64,000 bases of DNA from Actinomadura sp. WMMA1423 (lineage in GTDB: Bacteria; Actinomycetota; Actinomycetes; Streptosporangiales; Streptosporangiaceae), in assembly GCF_006547145.1 (NCBI RefSeq), contig NZ_CP041244.1:8804001-8868000 (forward strand). Direction: 5' to 3'. Below, piece by piece: positions 1 through 8,328 of the stretch. Position numbers and translations under genes: made by a program. How positions within the stretch are numbered: position 1 is the stretch's first letter; each line of letters begins with the position of its first letter. Under the pieces are notes generated by a model. It ran no database searches and was not told the DNA's origin. It saw only the letters and a program-made list of their open reading frames with translations.

Positions 1-1
1 G

Positions 2-496
2 GACGGCCTGGAGACCATGCGCCGCGCCCACGGCACCATGGGGTTCCGCCGGCTCACCAAGGCCGTGCTCGACAGCGGGCGCGAACTCTGGGCGACCGGC
101 GAGTACGACTACATGAAGCACTCCTCGACCACACCGTCTGAGGAGCTGTGCACATGGCCGTTCCCCGGCAGCGCGCCGCTCTTCCAGATGCTGAAGGAGA
201 CCGAGGCCCCGTTCTACGAGAACCGCAACACCGTGGCGTCGACGGAGATGCTCATGGAGTACTTCGTCGAGCCGCATCTGCGGCAGCTGGTGGACACGCC
301 GGTTCTCATGGTGCTGGCCGACAGCGACGACTTCACCTGGTCGGACCTCGAGGTGGAGGCGTTCAACCGGGTCCCCACCCCGGTGAAGAAGCTGCACGTG
401 ATGACCGGAAACGACCACCACCAGCTCTACCAGGAGCCCCAGCGCACGGCCCTCGCCGCGCACGTGTGCCGCGACTGGTTCGCCGAACACCTCTGA
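2..496 (+). CDS. Alpha/beta hydrolase, C-terminal part (truncated by window edge)
   Basis: The reading frame is open from the first bases of the window, so the true start lies upstream and only about the last 164 residues are present. The sequence aligns along its length with the intact hydrolase at 17890-18795: an Asp-Gly near the window edge, a ...STEMLMEYFVEPHLRQLV block, and the C-terminal ...WFAEHL versus ...WFTEHL. The acid residue (LADSDDFTW) and the catalytic-His region (GNDHHQLY) are present; the nucleophile serine would lie outside the window. It probably hydrolyses an ester or amide in the cytoplasm. It ends facing the convergent IclR gene. Family assignment is firm, substrate unknown. 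Confidence 0.85.
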   Translation, partial: DGLETMRRAHGTMGFRRLTKAVLDSGRELWATGEYDYMKHSSTTPSEELCTWPFPGSAPLFQMLKETEAPFYENRNTVASTEMLMEYFVEPHLRQLVDTPVLMVLADSDDFTWSDLEVEAFNRVPTPVKKLHVMTGNDHHQLYQEPQRTALAAHVCRDWFAEHL

Positions 497-510
497 CCGC
501 CGGCGGACAT

Positions 511-531
511 GCCCGTGCCCGGGGCACGGGC
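511..531. terminator. GC-rich hairpin between convergent genes
   Basis: GCCCGTGC and GCACGGGC pair around a short CCGGG loop in the 55-bp gap between the converging hydrolase and IclR genes. There is no clear T-tract, so rho-independent termination is plausible rather than certain. Confidence 0.5.
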
Positions 532-551
532 GGGTGGGGGAGGGGGCCCGG

Positions 552-1376
552 TCAGCGGTGGTCGGAGTCGATCGCCAGCTCGGTCACCAGGGTGCTGATG
601 GCGCGGGCGGTCTCGACGACCTGGGGGGCGATCACGTCCCTCAGCTCCGCCTTGTCCAGCGGGCGGGCGATCGAGACGTTGATCGCGGCGATGGGGCGCC
701 CGGACGCGTTGAACACGGGGGCGCCGACTCCGCGGATGCCCAGGACCATCTCCTCGTCGTTCAGGGAGTATCCGCGGCTGCGGATGCGGTCGAGCTCCTG
801 GGTGAGCTTGTCGCGGTCGGTGATCGTGTACTGGGTCACGGCCTCCAGCGCGCGGTCGCCGAGGATCCGCTCGACCTCCTCGCCGGGCAGGAACGCGAGG
901 ATCGCGCGCCCCAGTGAGGTGGCGTGGACGGGCAGACGGCTTCCGACGAACAGCCGCAGCGCGAGGAGGTCGTCGTTGAGCAGGCGCGCGACGTAGACCA
1001 CTTCCGCGCCGCTCAGAAGAGCCATGTTGACCGTCTCGCCGGTGCTCTCGCGCAGCCGCTGGAGATGAGGGCGCGCCATCTCCGGCAGTTCCCGGCTGCT
1101 CAGCGCCGCACGCGCCAGCGAGATCGCCTTGAGACCGGGACGAAACGTCCTGGACTGAATCTCCTCCAGGTAACCGAGACTCAGCAGCGTCTGGCAGAAG
1201 CGGTACGCGGTCGCGCGGTTGAGTCCGGTCAACGAGGCGATCTCGCTCGTGGTGAGCTCGGGGCGCCTCTCGTTGAACAGCTCCAGGATCGCGAGAGCAC
1301 GCGAGACGGACTGGATGCCGTCCTTCTTGCCGCCCTCGACATCACCAGGCGAAGGACTGTTCGTTGTACGAGCCAC
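552..1376 (-). CDS. IclR-family transcriptional regulator
   Basis: A 274-residue regulator with an N-terminal winged helix-turn-helix (IQSVSRALAILELF, then TTSEIASLTGLNRATAYRF) and a C-terminal IclR effector domain (VGSRLPVHATSLGRAILAFL, RGYSLNDEEMVLGIRGVGAPVF). The GTG at 1376 is preferred over an upstream in-frame GTG at 1412. A TAACAT -10 box (1384-1389) lies 7 nt before it, with GTGAAC 17 bp further upstream, which fits a leaderless actinobacterial transcript. Upstream is the PPOX/reductase pair in divergent orientation. IclR proteins typically control neighbouring catabolic operons in response to a pathway metabolite, so it is the best local candidate regulator of the 1-18.8 kb cluster. 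That role is inferred. Confidence 0.9.
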   Translation of the reverse strand: MARTTNSPSPGDVEGGKKDGIQSVSRALAILELFNERRPELTTSEIASLTGLNRATAYRFCQTLLSLGYLEEIQSRTFRPGLKAISLARAALSSRELPEMARPHLQRLRESTGETVNMALLSGAEVVYVARLLNDDLLALRLFVGSRLPVHATSLGRAILAFLPGEEVERILGDRALEAVTQYTITDRDKLTQELDRIRSRGYSLNDEEMVLGIRGVGAPVFNASGRPIAAINVSIARPLDKAELRDVIAPQVVETARAISTLVTELAIDSDHR

Positions 1377-1566
1377 AGGCAAGATGTTAGCCCACTGCGG
1401 CACATGGTTCACTCCCGTGCCGCAGCCCTCCTCGATCCTCGGATTGAGGAGGGCTATGGCCCTAGCCAGGAGGCGCTCCGCGAGCTCTGCGGCGGCGGTC
1501 CCGATCGATCGATCCGGACCGTGTTGGAACCTTCTCTCGCCAGATCAGCCGGAGTATGCTCGCCAT

Positions 1567-2277
1567 ATGAACGTGCAGTCGAATCGTGAACACCTCCGAC
1601 TCGCATCCGAGCGGCGGCGGGGGATCGGGGCCGGCGGCGCGGTCGCGGGGCCGTGGAGGACGGATCACCGGCGGCTGGGAGCGGCGGAGATGCGCGGCCT
1701 GCTGGGCGACCCCGATCCGGAGACCCGGCTGAAAATCCTTGATCACCTCGATCGGAACTGCCTGACCTTCATCGCTCACTCACCGTTCTGCTGCCTGGCC
1801 ACCGCGGACGCCTCCGGCGCGACCGATTGCAGTCCCCGCGGCGACTATCCCGGATTCGTCCGCGCCCTCGACGAGCGGACGCTCGTCATCCCCGACCGGC
1901 TCGGCAACAAGCTGGGCGACTCCTTCTCCAACATCGCCGAGAACCCGTATGTCGGGCTCCTGTTCTTCGTTCCCGGGGTGGTGGAGACCCTCCGGGTGAA
2001 CGGACGCGCGTACATCACCGACGACGAGGACCTGCGGACGATGCTGGAGCAGGACGACGTGCGTCCTGACATGGCCACCGTCGTCGAGGTCGACGAAGCC
2101 TACCTGCACTGCGGCCGGGCACTGCTGAGGTCGCGGCTCTGGGAGGAGGACATGCGCGACCTGGCGCGGGAGGTCCCCTCTCCCGGAACCTTCTGGGCGG
2201 ACGCGGCGGCCACGGAGGGGCTGGACGCCGAACGGCTGGACCGCGTCTTCGACAACGGCTACCAGGAGCTCTACTGA
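1567..2277 (+). CDS. Pyridoxamine 5'-phosphate oxidase-fold FMN flavoprotein
   Basis: About 236 residues with a split-barrel flavin-binding core: NCLTFIAHSPFCCLATAD, then DCSPRGDYPGFV, DRLGNKLGDSFSNI and NPYVGLLFFVPG. This pattern matches the MSMEG_1061-like FMN-dependent PPOX group. ATG 1567 is used; ATG 1690 is a possible shorter start just before the conserved part. The stop overlaps the next gene's start region (the ATG follows 1 nt after the TGA), so the flavoprotein and the iron-sulphur reductase are almost certainly co-translated. The reductase may supply it with electrons. Substrate unknown. Confidence 0.85.
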   Translation: MNVQSNREHLRLASERRRGIGAGGAVAGPWRTDHRRLGAAEMRGLLGDPDPETRLKILDHLDRNCLTFIAHSPFCCLATADASGATDCSPRGDYPGFVRALDERTLVIPDRLGNKLGDSFSNIAENPYVGLLFFVPGVVETLRVNGRAYITDDEDLRTMLEQDDVRPDMATVVEVDEAYLHCGRALLRSRLWEEDMRDLAREVPSPGTFWADAAATEGLDAERLDRVFDNGYQELY

Positions 2278-2278
2278 G

Positions 2279-3220
2279 ATGATGACCCGAGAGGGCGGCC
2301 GCCTCCTGACCGTTACGGAGATGGACCACCCGGCCCGCGACGTCGTGGCCCTCCACCTCGCGGACCCGACGGGAGACCCGCTTCCGGAGTGGGAGCCGGG
2401 CGCCCACATCGACGTCCAACTGGTCACACGCCATCTCCGCCAGTACTCCTTGTGCGGGAGCCCCGCCGACAGGTTCCGCTACCGCATCGCGGTGCTCAAG
2501 GAGCGCCTGTCCCGCGGCGCGTCCGCCTATGTGCACTCGTACCTGCGCGTCGGCAAGCAGGTGCGCGTGTGGGAGCCGCGCAACCATTTCGCTCTGCGGC
2601 CCGCGGAGCGCTACGTCTTCCTGGCCGCCGGCGTCGGGATCACGCCGATCCTGCCGATGGTCATGCGGGCCCGGGACGCCGGCATCCCCTGGAAGCTGGC
2701 CTACAGCGTCCGGACCCTGGAGGAGGCCGCGTTCCGCGACGAGCTGGCCGAGCTGGGCGGAGCGGTGACGCTGCGGGCCACGAGCACCGAGGACCGACTG
2801 GATCTCCGCGAGTACGCGGGGACGTTCGAGGAGGGGACCGCCGTCTACTGCTGCGGTTCCCCCGGCTTCGTCGAGGCCGCGGAGGAGGCCGTCGCCGGAT
2901 GGCCGGCAGGGGCCTTCCATGTCGAACGCTTCGTCCCGGCTCCGAGGGACTTCGGCCCCGGCGAACCGTTCGAGGCCGTGTGCGCGCGCTCGAACGTGCG
3001 GGTGCGGGTGGACGCCGGGACCGGCCTTCTCACCGCGCTTCGCCGCGAGGGTGTGCGTATGGCCGGGGGCTGCCTGAAGGGGGTGTGCGGCTCGTGCGCC
3101 GTCACAGTGCTGGACGGCATCCCCCAGCACCGGGACTCCCTCCTGACCGCCGACACGGTGGACCGCATGCACGCCTGCGTCTCCCGCGCCGCCACCCCGG
3201 AGATCGTCCTGGACGTCTAG
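2279..3220 (+). CDS. Phthalate dioxygenase reductase-type (PDR/VanB) oxidoreductase
   Basis: A 313-residue electron-transfer protein with the order flavin domain (RQYSLCGSPAD binding motif near residue 55), NAD(P)H domain (FLAAGVGITPILPM) and C-terminal plant-type ferredoxin domain. The [2Fe-2S] ligands are visible as C265-x4-C270-x2-C273...C300. Family members pass electrons from NAD(P)H to a partner oxygenase or demethylase. No Rieske or P450 oxygenase is nearby, so the partner may be the PPOX flavoprotein immediately upstream or an enzyme encoded elsewhere. It ends at a strong terminator facing the transporter operon. Confidence 0.92.
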   Translation: MMTREGGRLLTVTEMDHPARDVVALHLADPTGDPLPEWEPGAHIDVQLVTRHLRQYSLCGSPADRFRYRIAVLKERLSRGASAYVHSYLRVGKQVRVWEPRNHFALRPAERYVFLAAGVGITPILPMVMRARDAGIPWKLAYSVRTLEEAAFRDELAELGGAVTLRATSTEDRLDLREYAGTFEEGTAVYCCGSPGFVEAAEEAVAGWPAGAFHVERFVPAPRDFGPGEPFEAVCARSNVRVRVDAGTGLLTALRREGVRMAGGCLKGVCGSCAVTVLDGIPQHRDSLLTADTVDRMHACVSRAATPEIVLDV

Positions 3221-3233
3221 AGCCCGAAACGAA

Positions 3234-3265
3234 GGAGGGGGAGGCGTCCACACGCCTCCCCCTCC
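3234..3265. terminator. Bidirectional terminator
   Basis: A perfect 14-bp stem (3234-3247 with 3252-3265) around a 4-nt CCAC loop, between the convergent reductase and permease genes. It is purine-rich on one arm and pyrimidine-rich on the other, and is placed 13 bp after the reductase stop. Confidence 0.85.
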
Positions 3266-3279
3266 GGCTTTCTCCCGCC

Positions 3280-4419
3280 TCACTCCTCCGCGGCGGCCTC
3301 GGCGGCCGGCCGATCGGTGGTGACAGCCGGTGCTTCCTCACCGGCGGCACGCGCCGCGTCTGGCTCGGTCGCAGGCGCCCGGGTCTCGAACTGCACCTCC
3401 GAGGCCCCGAGCAGGCCGCTGGGACGCCACCGGAGCATCAGGATCAGGGCGACGCCCAGGGCGGCGAAGGAGATTCCGCTCGGCGCGTGGATCTCGACGC
3501 CGGCGACCGACACACCGCTCTCGACCTTGCGCAGCACCTCGTTGATGACGGTGATCACGGCCGTTCCGAGCAGCGCCCCGCTGATGCCGCCGGCGCCTCC
3601 CACGATCGCCATGGCGATCACCAGGACGAGCTGCGGTATGTAGAACGACCCGGGGGAGAAGGCGGTGAGCAGCTGGGCGTACAGGGCGCCGGCGACACCG
3701 GTGATGAACGCCGACAGGACGAACGCCCAGAGGCGGGAGCGCAGGACCGACACCCCGGCCGCCTCCGCCGCGGCGGGCTGGTCCCGGACGGCGCGGGCCC
3801 GCAGTCCCGCCCCCGACCACTTGAACCACGCGCTCAACACCACCATCACGGCGAGGCTCGCGTAGACCCCGAGGAACGTGGTGTTCTCCGGAACACCGAA
3901 CAGCGACTGCGGGCCGCGGGTCAGCGGGGTCGCCTGGGCGAGCACGTTGCTGACGATGATCAGCAGCCCCAGGGTCGCGATGGACGCCGCCGCCCCCGAC
4001 AGGCGCATGAGCGCCGGCCCGGTGAGCAGTGCGAGGAGCGCGGCGGCGGCGCCGCCGACCAGCAGCGCGGGGAGGAACCCGACCTCGAAGCCCGCGAGCG
4101 CCCCCGGCAGGTCCGGCAGGACGACCTCCTTGTCGATCACCGGCATCGCCGCGATCCCGCCCGCGTAGGCGCCGACGGCCATGAACGCGACATGGCCGAA
4201 CGAGACGATGCCGGTGTTGCCGACGAACACCTGGAAGCCGATCACCAGGATGGCGTTGATGCCGAAGAGCAGGACGATCTCCGCCATCGTCGGAGCCAGG
4301 AACAGCAGGCCTCCGAGCAGCGTCACCACGCCCGCCGCCAGCAGTGCCCCGGCCGTCGCGCCGAGGCGTCCGCGCAGGCCGGGCGGACTGTCGTTCCGCA
4401 ATGCGAGCCTGACCATCAT
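3280..4419 (-). CDS. livM: Branched-chain-type ABC transporter permease LivM
   Basis: A 379-residue integral membrane permease of the LivM type, with hydrophobic helices throughout, the GNTGIVSFGHVAFMAVGAY signature and the ALRDQPAAAEAAGV-like cytoplasmic coupling segment (RAVRDQPAAAEAAGV). The C-terminal tail is a polar extension rich in Ala/Glu. It is the last gene of the five-gene importer operon; its ATG overlaps the LivH stop by 4 nt (ATGA). It should pair with LivH to form the channel. The substrate is set by the binding protein and need not be an amino acid. Confidence 0.93.
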   Translation of the reverse strand: MMVRLALRNDSPPGLRGRLGATAGALLAAGVVTLLGGLLFLAPTMAEIVLLFGINAILVIGFQVFVGNTGIVSFGHVAFMAVGAYAGGIAAMPVIDKEVVLPDLPGALAGFEVGFLPALLVGGAAAALLALLTGPALMRLSGAAASIATLGLLIIVSNVLAQATPLTRGPQSLFGVPENTTFLGVYASLAVMVVLSAWFKWSGAGLRARAVRDQPAAAEAAGVSVLRSRLWAFVLSAFITGVAGALYAQLLTAFSPGSFYIPQLVLVIAMAIVGGAGGISGALLGTAVITVINEVLRKVESGVSVAGVEIHAPSGISFAALGVALILMLRWRPSGLLGASEVQFETRAPATEPDAARAAGEEAPAVTTDRPAAEAAAEE

Positions 4420-5300
4420 GCGGCCTCCGTTCTGGCCCCGCTGAGCCCGCCGGGCCGCAGCACGAGCAGTGCGATGACGACCGCGAAGACGATCGCCTGC
4501 GCGTAGGTGATCGCCCCCGACGGGAGCACGACGTTCATGGTGACCTCGATCCCGCCGAGGGCGAGTCCGCCGAGCATGGCGCCCGAGGTGCGTCCGAGGC
4601 CGCCGAGGACGATCGCGATGAACGCCTTCAGGGTGGGCTCCAGGTCGGACCGGGGGGTCACCGCGCCGACCTTGGCGAACCAGAGCAGTCCGACCACCCC
4701 GGCGATCGCGCCGCTGATCGCGAAAGCGATCATCAGCACGCGGTCGGGGCGGATGCCCATCAGGCGGGCGGTCTCGGGCGACTCGGCGGCGGCGCGCAGC
4801 TGGGCGCCGAACGGGGTGCGGTGGAGCAGCCCGTAGAACGCGGCGACGACGATGGCGCCGCTTGCGATGGTGACGACCTGGAGGACGGGGACGCGCAGCC
4901 CGCCGGCGGCGATGACGCCGGTCAGGAAGTCCGGGGCGTTCAGCACTCGCGGCTTCTCACCGAAGACCAGGATCGCGACGTACTGGATGATCAGGAGGAC
5001 GCCGAACGAGGTGATGAGCAGGGTGATCGGCGGTGCGCCGATGAAGGGCCGGAACGCGACCCGCCCCATCGCCATCGACAGCAGCGTGACGAACAGGACG
5101 CACAGCGGGACCACCACGGCGAACGGCAGGCCGGCGTCGACCAGGACGCAGGCCGCGTAGCCGCCCCACACCAGCAGCAGCCCGTAGGCGAAGTTGATCA
5201 GGTTCATGACGCTGAACACCAGCGTCAGGCCGAGGGCGAGCAGGGCATAGGTGGAGCCGACGCTCAGAGCGTCGAGCACGTGCTGGACGAGGGCGGTCAT
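4416..5300 (-). CDS. livH: Branched-chain-type ABC transporter permease LivH
   Basis: A 294-residue membrane permease with the LivH hallmarks: GSTYALLALGLTLVFSVMNLINF at the N-terminus, the EEAAxxMGI-like coupling loop (AAAESPETARLMGIRPDR) and the C-terminal GGLGRTSGAMLGGLALG. Start and stop both overlap the neighbours by 4 nt, indicating translational coupling with LivF upstream and LivM downstream. It forms the heterodimeric inner-membrane channel with LivM. Confidence 0.93.
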   Translation of the reverse strand: MTALVQHVLDALSVGSTYALLALGLTLVFSVMNLINFAYGLLLVWGGYAACVLVDAGLPFAVVVPLCVLFVTLLSMAMGRVAFRPFIGAPPITLLITSFGVLLIIQYVAILVFGEKPRVLNAPDFLTGVIAAGGLRVPVLQVVTIASGAIVVAAFYGLLHRTPFGAQLRAAAESPETARLMGIRPDRVLMIAFAISGAIAGVVGLLWFAKVGAVTPRSDLEPTLKAFIAIVLGGLGRTSGAMLGGLALGGIEVTMNVVLPSGAITYAQAIVFAVVIALLVLRPGGLSGARTEAA

Positions 5301-6049
5301 CGCTGCCCAGCCCCCTTGAGCCCGAAGTACGCCTCGATGAGCAGCTCATCGGCCTTCATCTGCCCGGCGTCGCCGTCCAGGACCTTCTCGCCGAGTTTCA
5401 GGCAGCAGGCGCGGTCGGCGAAGTCGAGGGCCCGCCGGGACGACTCCTCCACCACGATCAGGCTCTGCCCTGCCTCGCGGAGACTTCGGAGCACGGTGTA
5501 CACCTCGTTTCCCATCTTCGGCGCGAGGCCCAGGCAGGGCTCGTCCAGGACGAGCAGCTTCGGGGCGGCCATCAGCGCCCTTCCGATCGCCAGCATCTGC
5601 TGCTGGCCGCCGGAGAGGTCGCTCCCCTTGGCCGTGCGCCGCTTGGCCAGGACCGGGAACGTCGCGTACACCCTGTCGAGCACGTCCCGCTCGTGCCGGC
5701 GCCGCTCGGCGGGCGACATCCGCCGCCGGAGGCAGGTGGCGCCGATCAGCAGGTTCTCCTCGATCGACAGGGAGGCGAAGACGCCGCGGCCCTCGGGCGC
5801 GAGCGCGATCCCGAGGGCGGCGCGCTCCTCGGCGGGCATGCCCGTGACGTCCTCGCCGCCGAACCGGACGGTGCCCTCCCAGGGGGCGAGCAGGCCGGAG
5901 ATCACCTTCATCAGCGTCGACTTGCCCGCCCCGTTCGCGCCGAGCACGGCCACGGCCTCGCCCGGAGCGACGGTGAGGGAGACGTCCTTGAGCACCTTGG
6001 TGGCGCCGTAGCCGACCACGAGGTGCGAGACCTGGAGCAGCGGATCCAT
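5297..6049 (-). CDS. livF: ABC transporter ATP-binding protein LivF
   Basis: About 250 residues with Walker A (GANGAGKST), the Q-loop, signature motif (DLSGGQQQ) and Walker B (LLVLDEPCLGLAP). The spacing and the EGRGVFASLSIEENL block identify the LivF subtype. ATG 6049 is used; an in-frame GTG at 6055 would overlap the LivG stop as GTGA and is equally plausible. It energises the importer with LivG. Confidence 0.93.
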   Translation of the reverse strand: MDPLLQVSHLVVGYGATKVLKDVSLTVAPGEAVAVLGANGAGKSTLMKVISGLLAPWEGTVRFGGEDVTGMPAEERAALGIALAPEGRGVFASLSIEENLLIGATCLRRRMSPAERRRHERDVLDRVYATFPVLAKRRTAKGSDLSGGQQQMLAIGRALMAAPKLLVLDEPCLGLAPKMGNEVYTVLRSLREAGQSLIVVEESSRRALDFADRACCLKLGEKVLDGDAGQMKADELLIEAYFGLKGAGQR

Positions 6050-6051
6050 GC

Positions 6052-6819
6052 TCACTCGGCCCCCAGGTACGCCGCGACGACGCGGGGCTGCTTGAACGCC
6101 TCCTGGGGCGCGCCCTCGTAGATGACGGCGCCCTCGTCGAGGACCTGGACCCGGTCGCTGATGCCGAGGACGAGGTTCATGTCGTGGTCGATGACGAGGA
6201 CACCGCATCCCCGCTCGCTCCGGATCCGGTGGATCAGTTCCCTCAGCTCGGCGGTCTCCCCGTCGTTCAGGCCCGCGGCGGGCTCGTCGAGCAGCAGCAC
6301 CCGCGGATCGCCGGCGAGCGCTCGCGCGATCTCCACGCGGCGCTGCGTGCCGTACGACAGGGTGGAGACGGTCTCGCGAGCGACCCCGTCCAGGCGCAGG
6401 CTCCGCAGCAGGCCCTCGACGTCTTTCGGGGACGAGGCGCCCGGGGAGGCGTTGCGGCCCACGAGCACGTTCTCCCGCACCGTCAGCTCGCCGAACAGCT
6501 TGAGGTTCTGGAACGTCCTGGCGATCCCGCTCTTGGCGCGGCGGGCACGGGACGCGCGAGTGATGTCGCGGCCGCGCAACCGGATCGCGCCCTGGTCGAT
6601 CCGGAGCGCTCCCGAGACGCAGTTGACGAGTGTGGTCTTGCCCGAGCCGTTCGGGCCTATCAGGCCCAGGACCTCGCCGGCCGCCAGGGACAGGTCGGCG
6701 CCGTCCAGCGCGGTGAGCCCGGAGAACCGCTTGACCGCGCCGGTCACCTGCAGGAGCGGTGGTTCCGCGCGGGGGCCGGTGCTCGGGTGCCGCGAGGCGG
6801 GCACGGGTGCGGTGCTCAC
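6052..6819 (-). CDS. livG: ABC transporter ATP-binding protein LivG
   Basis: 255 residues with Walker A (GPNGSGKTT), a Q-loop in ARTFQNLKLFGELTV, a signature-like STLSYGTQRRVEIARAL and Walker B (VLLLDEPAAGLND). The LivG-specific C-terminal stretch (VQVLDEGAVIYEG...VVAAYLG) is present. The GTG start at 6819 overlaps the binding-protein stop codon as GTGA, a coupled arrangement repeated through this operon. The signature has SYGTQ in place of the usual SGGxQ, as is common in LivG proteins. Confidence 0.93.
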   Translation of the reverse strand: MSTAPVPASRHPSTGPRAEPPLLQVTGAVKRFSGLTALDGADLSLAAGEVLGLIGPNGSGKTTLVNCVSGALRIDQGAIRLRGRDITRASRARRAKSGIARTFQNLKLFGELTVRENVLVGRNASPGASSPKDVEGLLRSLRLDGVARETVSTLSYGTQRRVEIARALAGDPRVLLLDEPAAGLNDGETAELRELIHRIRSERGCGVLVIDHDMNLVLGISDRVQVLDEGAVIYEGAPQEAFKQPRVVAAYLGAE

Positions 6820-8057
6820 GACGCCTCGTTCCTCATCGCGGTCGCGTTGTAGGCGGTGAAGGACTTGAGCTTGCCGCCCTCGAGCCCGACGATCGTCGGA
6901 TTCCAGACGGCGTAGCCGTCCTTCCACTGGTCGAGGGTGCCGCCAGGGACCTTGAGGCCGCGCTGCTCGCGGATCGCCTTGGCGGCCGACGCGGCGTCGG
7001 TGACGTCCTTGCGCTGGAGGGCGGTGTCGATCACCAGGAAGGTCTGGTAGGCGCCGGGGGCGTTGGCCTGCTCGGGGAAGTGCCCGAACATCTTCTGGTA
7101 GGCCTCGGCGAACCTGGCGACGGCCGGATCGGTCTTCGGGTCGGTGCCCGCCCCGTCGAAGTAGACCTGGGCGGCGTAGTAGATCGCGTCGGCCCGGTCG
7201 GCTCCGACGAGCTTGGGCAGTTCCCGGGTCTGCAGGGTGATGTTGCCGAGCACCGGCGTGTCCACGCCGGCGGCGCGCAGCTGCTTGACGAAGGTGCCGA
7301 CCGCGGGGAAGACCGCCAGGGCCTGGACGACGTCGGGGTCGGCGGCCTTGATCTTGGAGATGGTGGAGCTGAAGTCGGACTGCCCGCCGAGCGAGTCGAC
7401 CCGGTCGACCCCGCTCACCTTGCCGCCGCCGGCCTCGTACAGCTTCCGGTAGGCGGTGTCCTGCTCGGTGAAGTAGGCCAGGCCGGGGTCGAGCACCTGG
7501 AAGGTGGTCCGCCACTTGCGGTCAAGGGAGAACCTGGCCTGCGCCAGCCCGAGCTCGGTGGTGGTGATCCCACCGCTGAAGAACCGGTCGCCGACGGCCT
7601 TGCCGAAGACGGTCGAGGAGGCCGCGAGCGACAGGGTCAGAAGTCCCTCCCGCTGGCCGATGCGGGCGGCGGCGACCCCCGTGTCGAAGTCGTCGGCGAC
7701 GACCAGGATCTGGGCGCCCTTGGCGATGAGCGATCGCGCGACCTGTGCGGCGATCGCGGGGTCGGACTTGGTGTCGCCGGTGACGGTCTGGATCGGGCAG
7801 CCCTTGATGCCGCCCCTGGCGTTGATCTCCTGGATGGCGACCTGGAGGCCGCGCTTGCCGGCGACGTCGAAGAACGAGGCGAACCCGCTGTCGGCCTTGG
7901 CGATGCCGACCAGGATCTTCCCGTCCCGGCAGGCGAGGGAGCCCGCGCCGCCTCCCTTGGCCTCCGAGGCGGTCGAGCACGCGACCGCCCCGGCCAGCGT
8001 CGCTCCGGCGGCCACCAGTGCCGGCCACCGGCGCCTCATGAGGTGTGGATGCGACAT
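6816..8057 (-). CDS. livK: ABC transporter substrate-binding lipoprotein (LivK-like)
   Basis: 413 residues. A signal peptide with MRRRW followed by a hydrophobic run ends in AGAVAC, a lipobox-like cysteine. The mature part is a periplasmic-binding-protein type 1 fold of the Leu/Ile/Val group (ILVGIAKADSGFASFFDVAG, RGGIKGCPIQTVTGDTKSDPA, EAYQKMFGHFPEQANAPGAY). The ATG at 8057 is chosen for the GGAGGA just upstream; ATGs at 8081 and 8039 lack such a site. It determines the specificity of the importer. Expression probably starts in the roughly 270-bp gap upstream. Confidence 0.92.
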   Translation of the reverse strand: MSHPHLMRRRWPALVAAGATLAGAVACSTASEAKGGGAGSLACRDGKILVGIAKADSGFASFFDVAGKRGLQVAIQEINARGGIKGCPIQTVTGDTKSDPAIAAQVARSLIAKGAQILVVADDFDTGVAAARIGQREGLLTLSLAASSTVFGKAVGDRFFSGGITTTELGLAQARFSLDRKWRTTFQVLDPGLAYFTEQDTAYRKLYEAGGGKVSGVDRVDSLGGQSDFSSTISKIKAADPDVVQALAVFPAVGTFVKQLRAAGVDTPVLGNITLQTRELPKLVGADRADAIYYAAQVYFDGAGTDPKTDPAVARFAEAYQKMFGHFPEQANAPGAYQTFLVIDTALQRKDVTDAASAAKAIREQRGLKVPGGTLDQWKDGYAVWNPTIVGLEGGKLKSFTAYNATAMRNEAS

Positions 8058-8328
8058 GGCTCCTCCAGTTGCGATCGACATGCGTGCGCATGTTCGCGAA
8101 GTGAACTCACGCTAACGTGCGGGTTTTTCTCGGTCAAGACTGTCGGCTTCCCGATATCAGTGCAGGAAGCACGATCAATTTGGGTGATCGGCGAACTTCT
8201 TGCGACGCCAGAGGATTCACCATGCGACCATCCATTCATTCTGAATGCGCTAGCGGTCACGCTGGAGACGGGGAGTGATCCGCCTCGCCCGGCACGGCTT
8301 GCTCCCCGTCGGAGGCCGGGTGCCCGCG
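8058..8328. promoter_or_regulatory. Intergenic region upstream of the importer operon
   Basis: A 271-bp spacer between the luciferase-like gene and the transporter, lower in GC than its surroundings in part (around 8105-8180). Short dyads are visible: TTCGCGAA (8093-8100) and CACG-N4-CGTG (8108-8119). It is the most likely place for an independent promoter for the transporter. No convincing -35/-10 pair could be fixed. Confidence 0.4.

Noticed and set aside
2389..4506. Very long plus-strand open frame (705 codons) across the reductase and LivM genes
   Set aside because: It is low-complexity Arg/Gly/Ala-rich translation antisense or out of frame to well-supported genes; a typical high-GC shadow.
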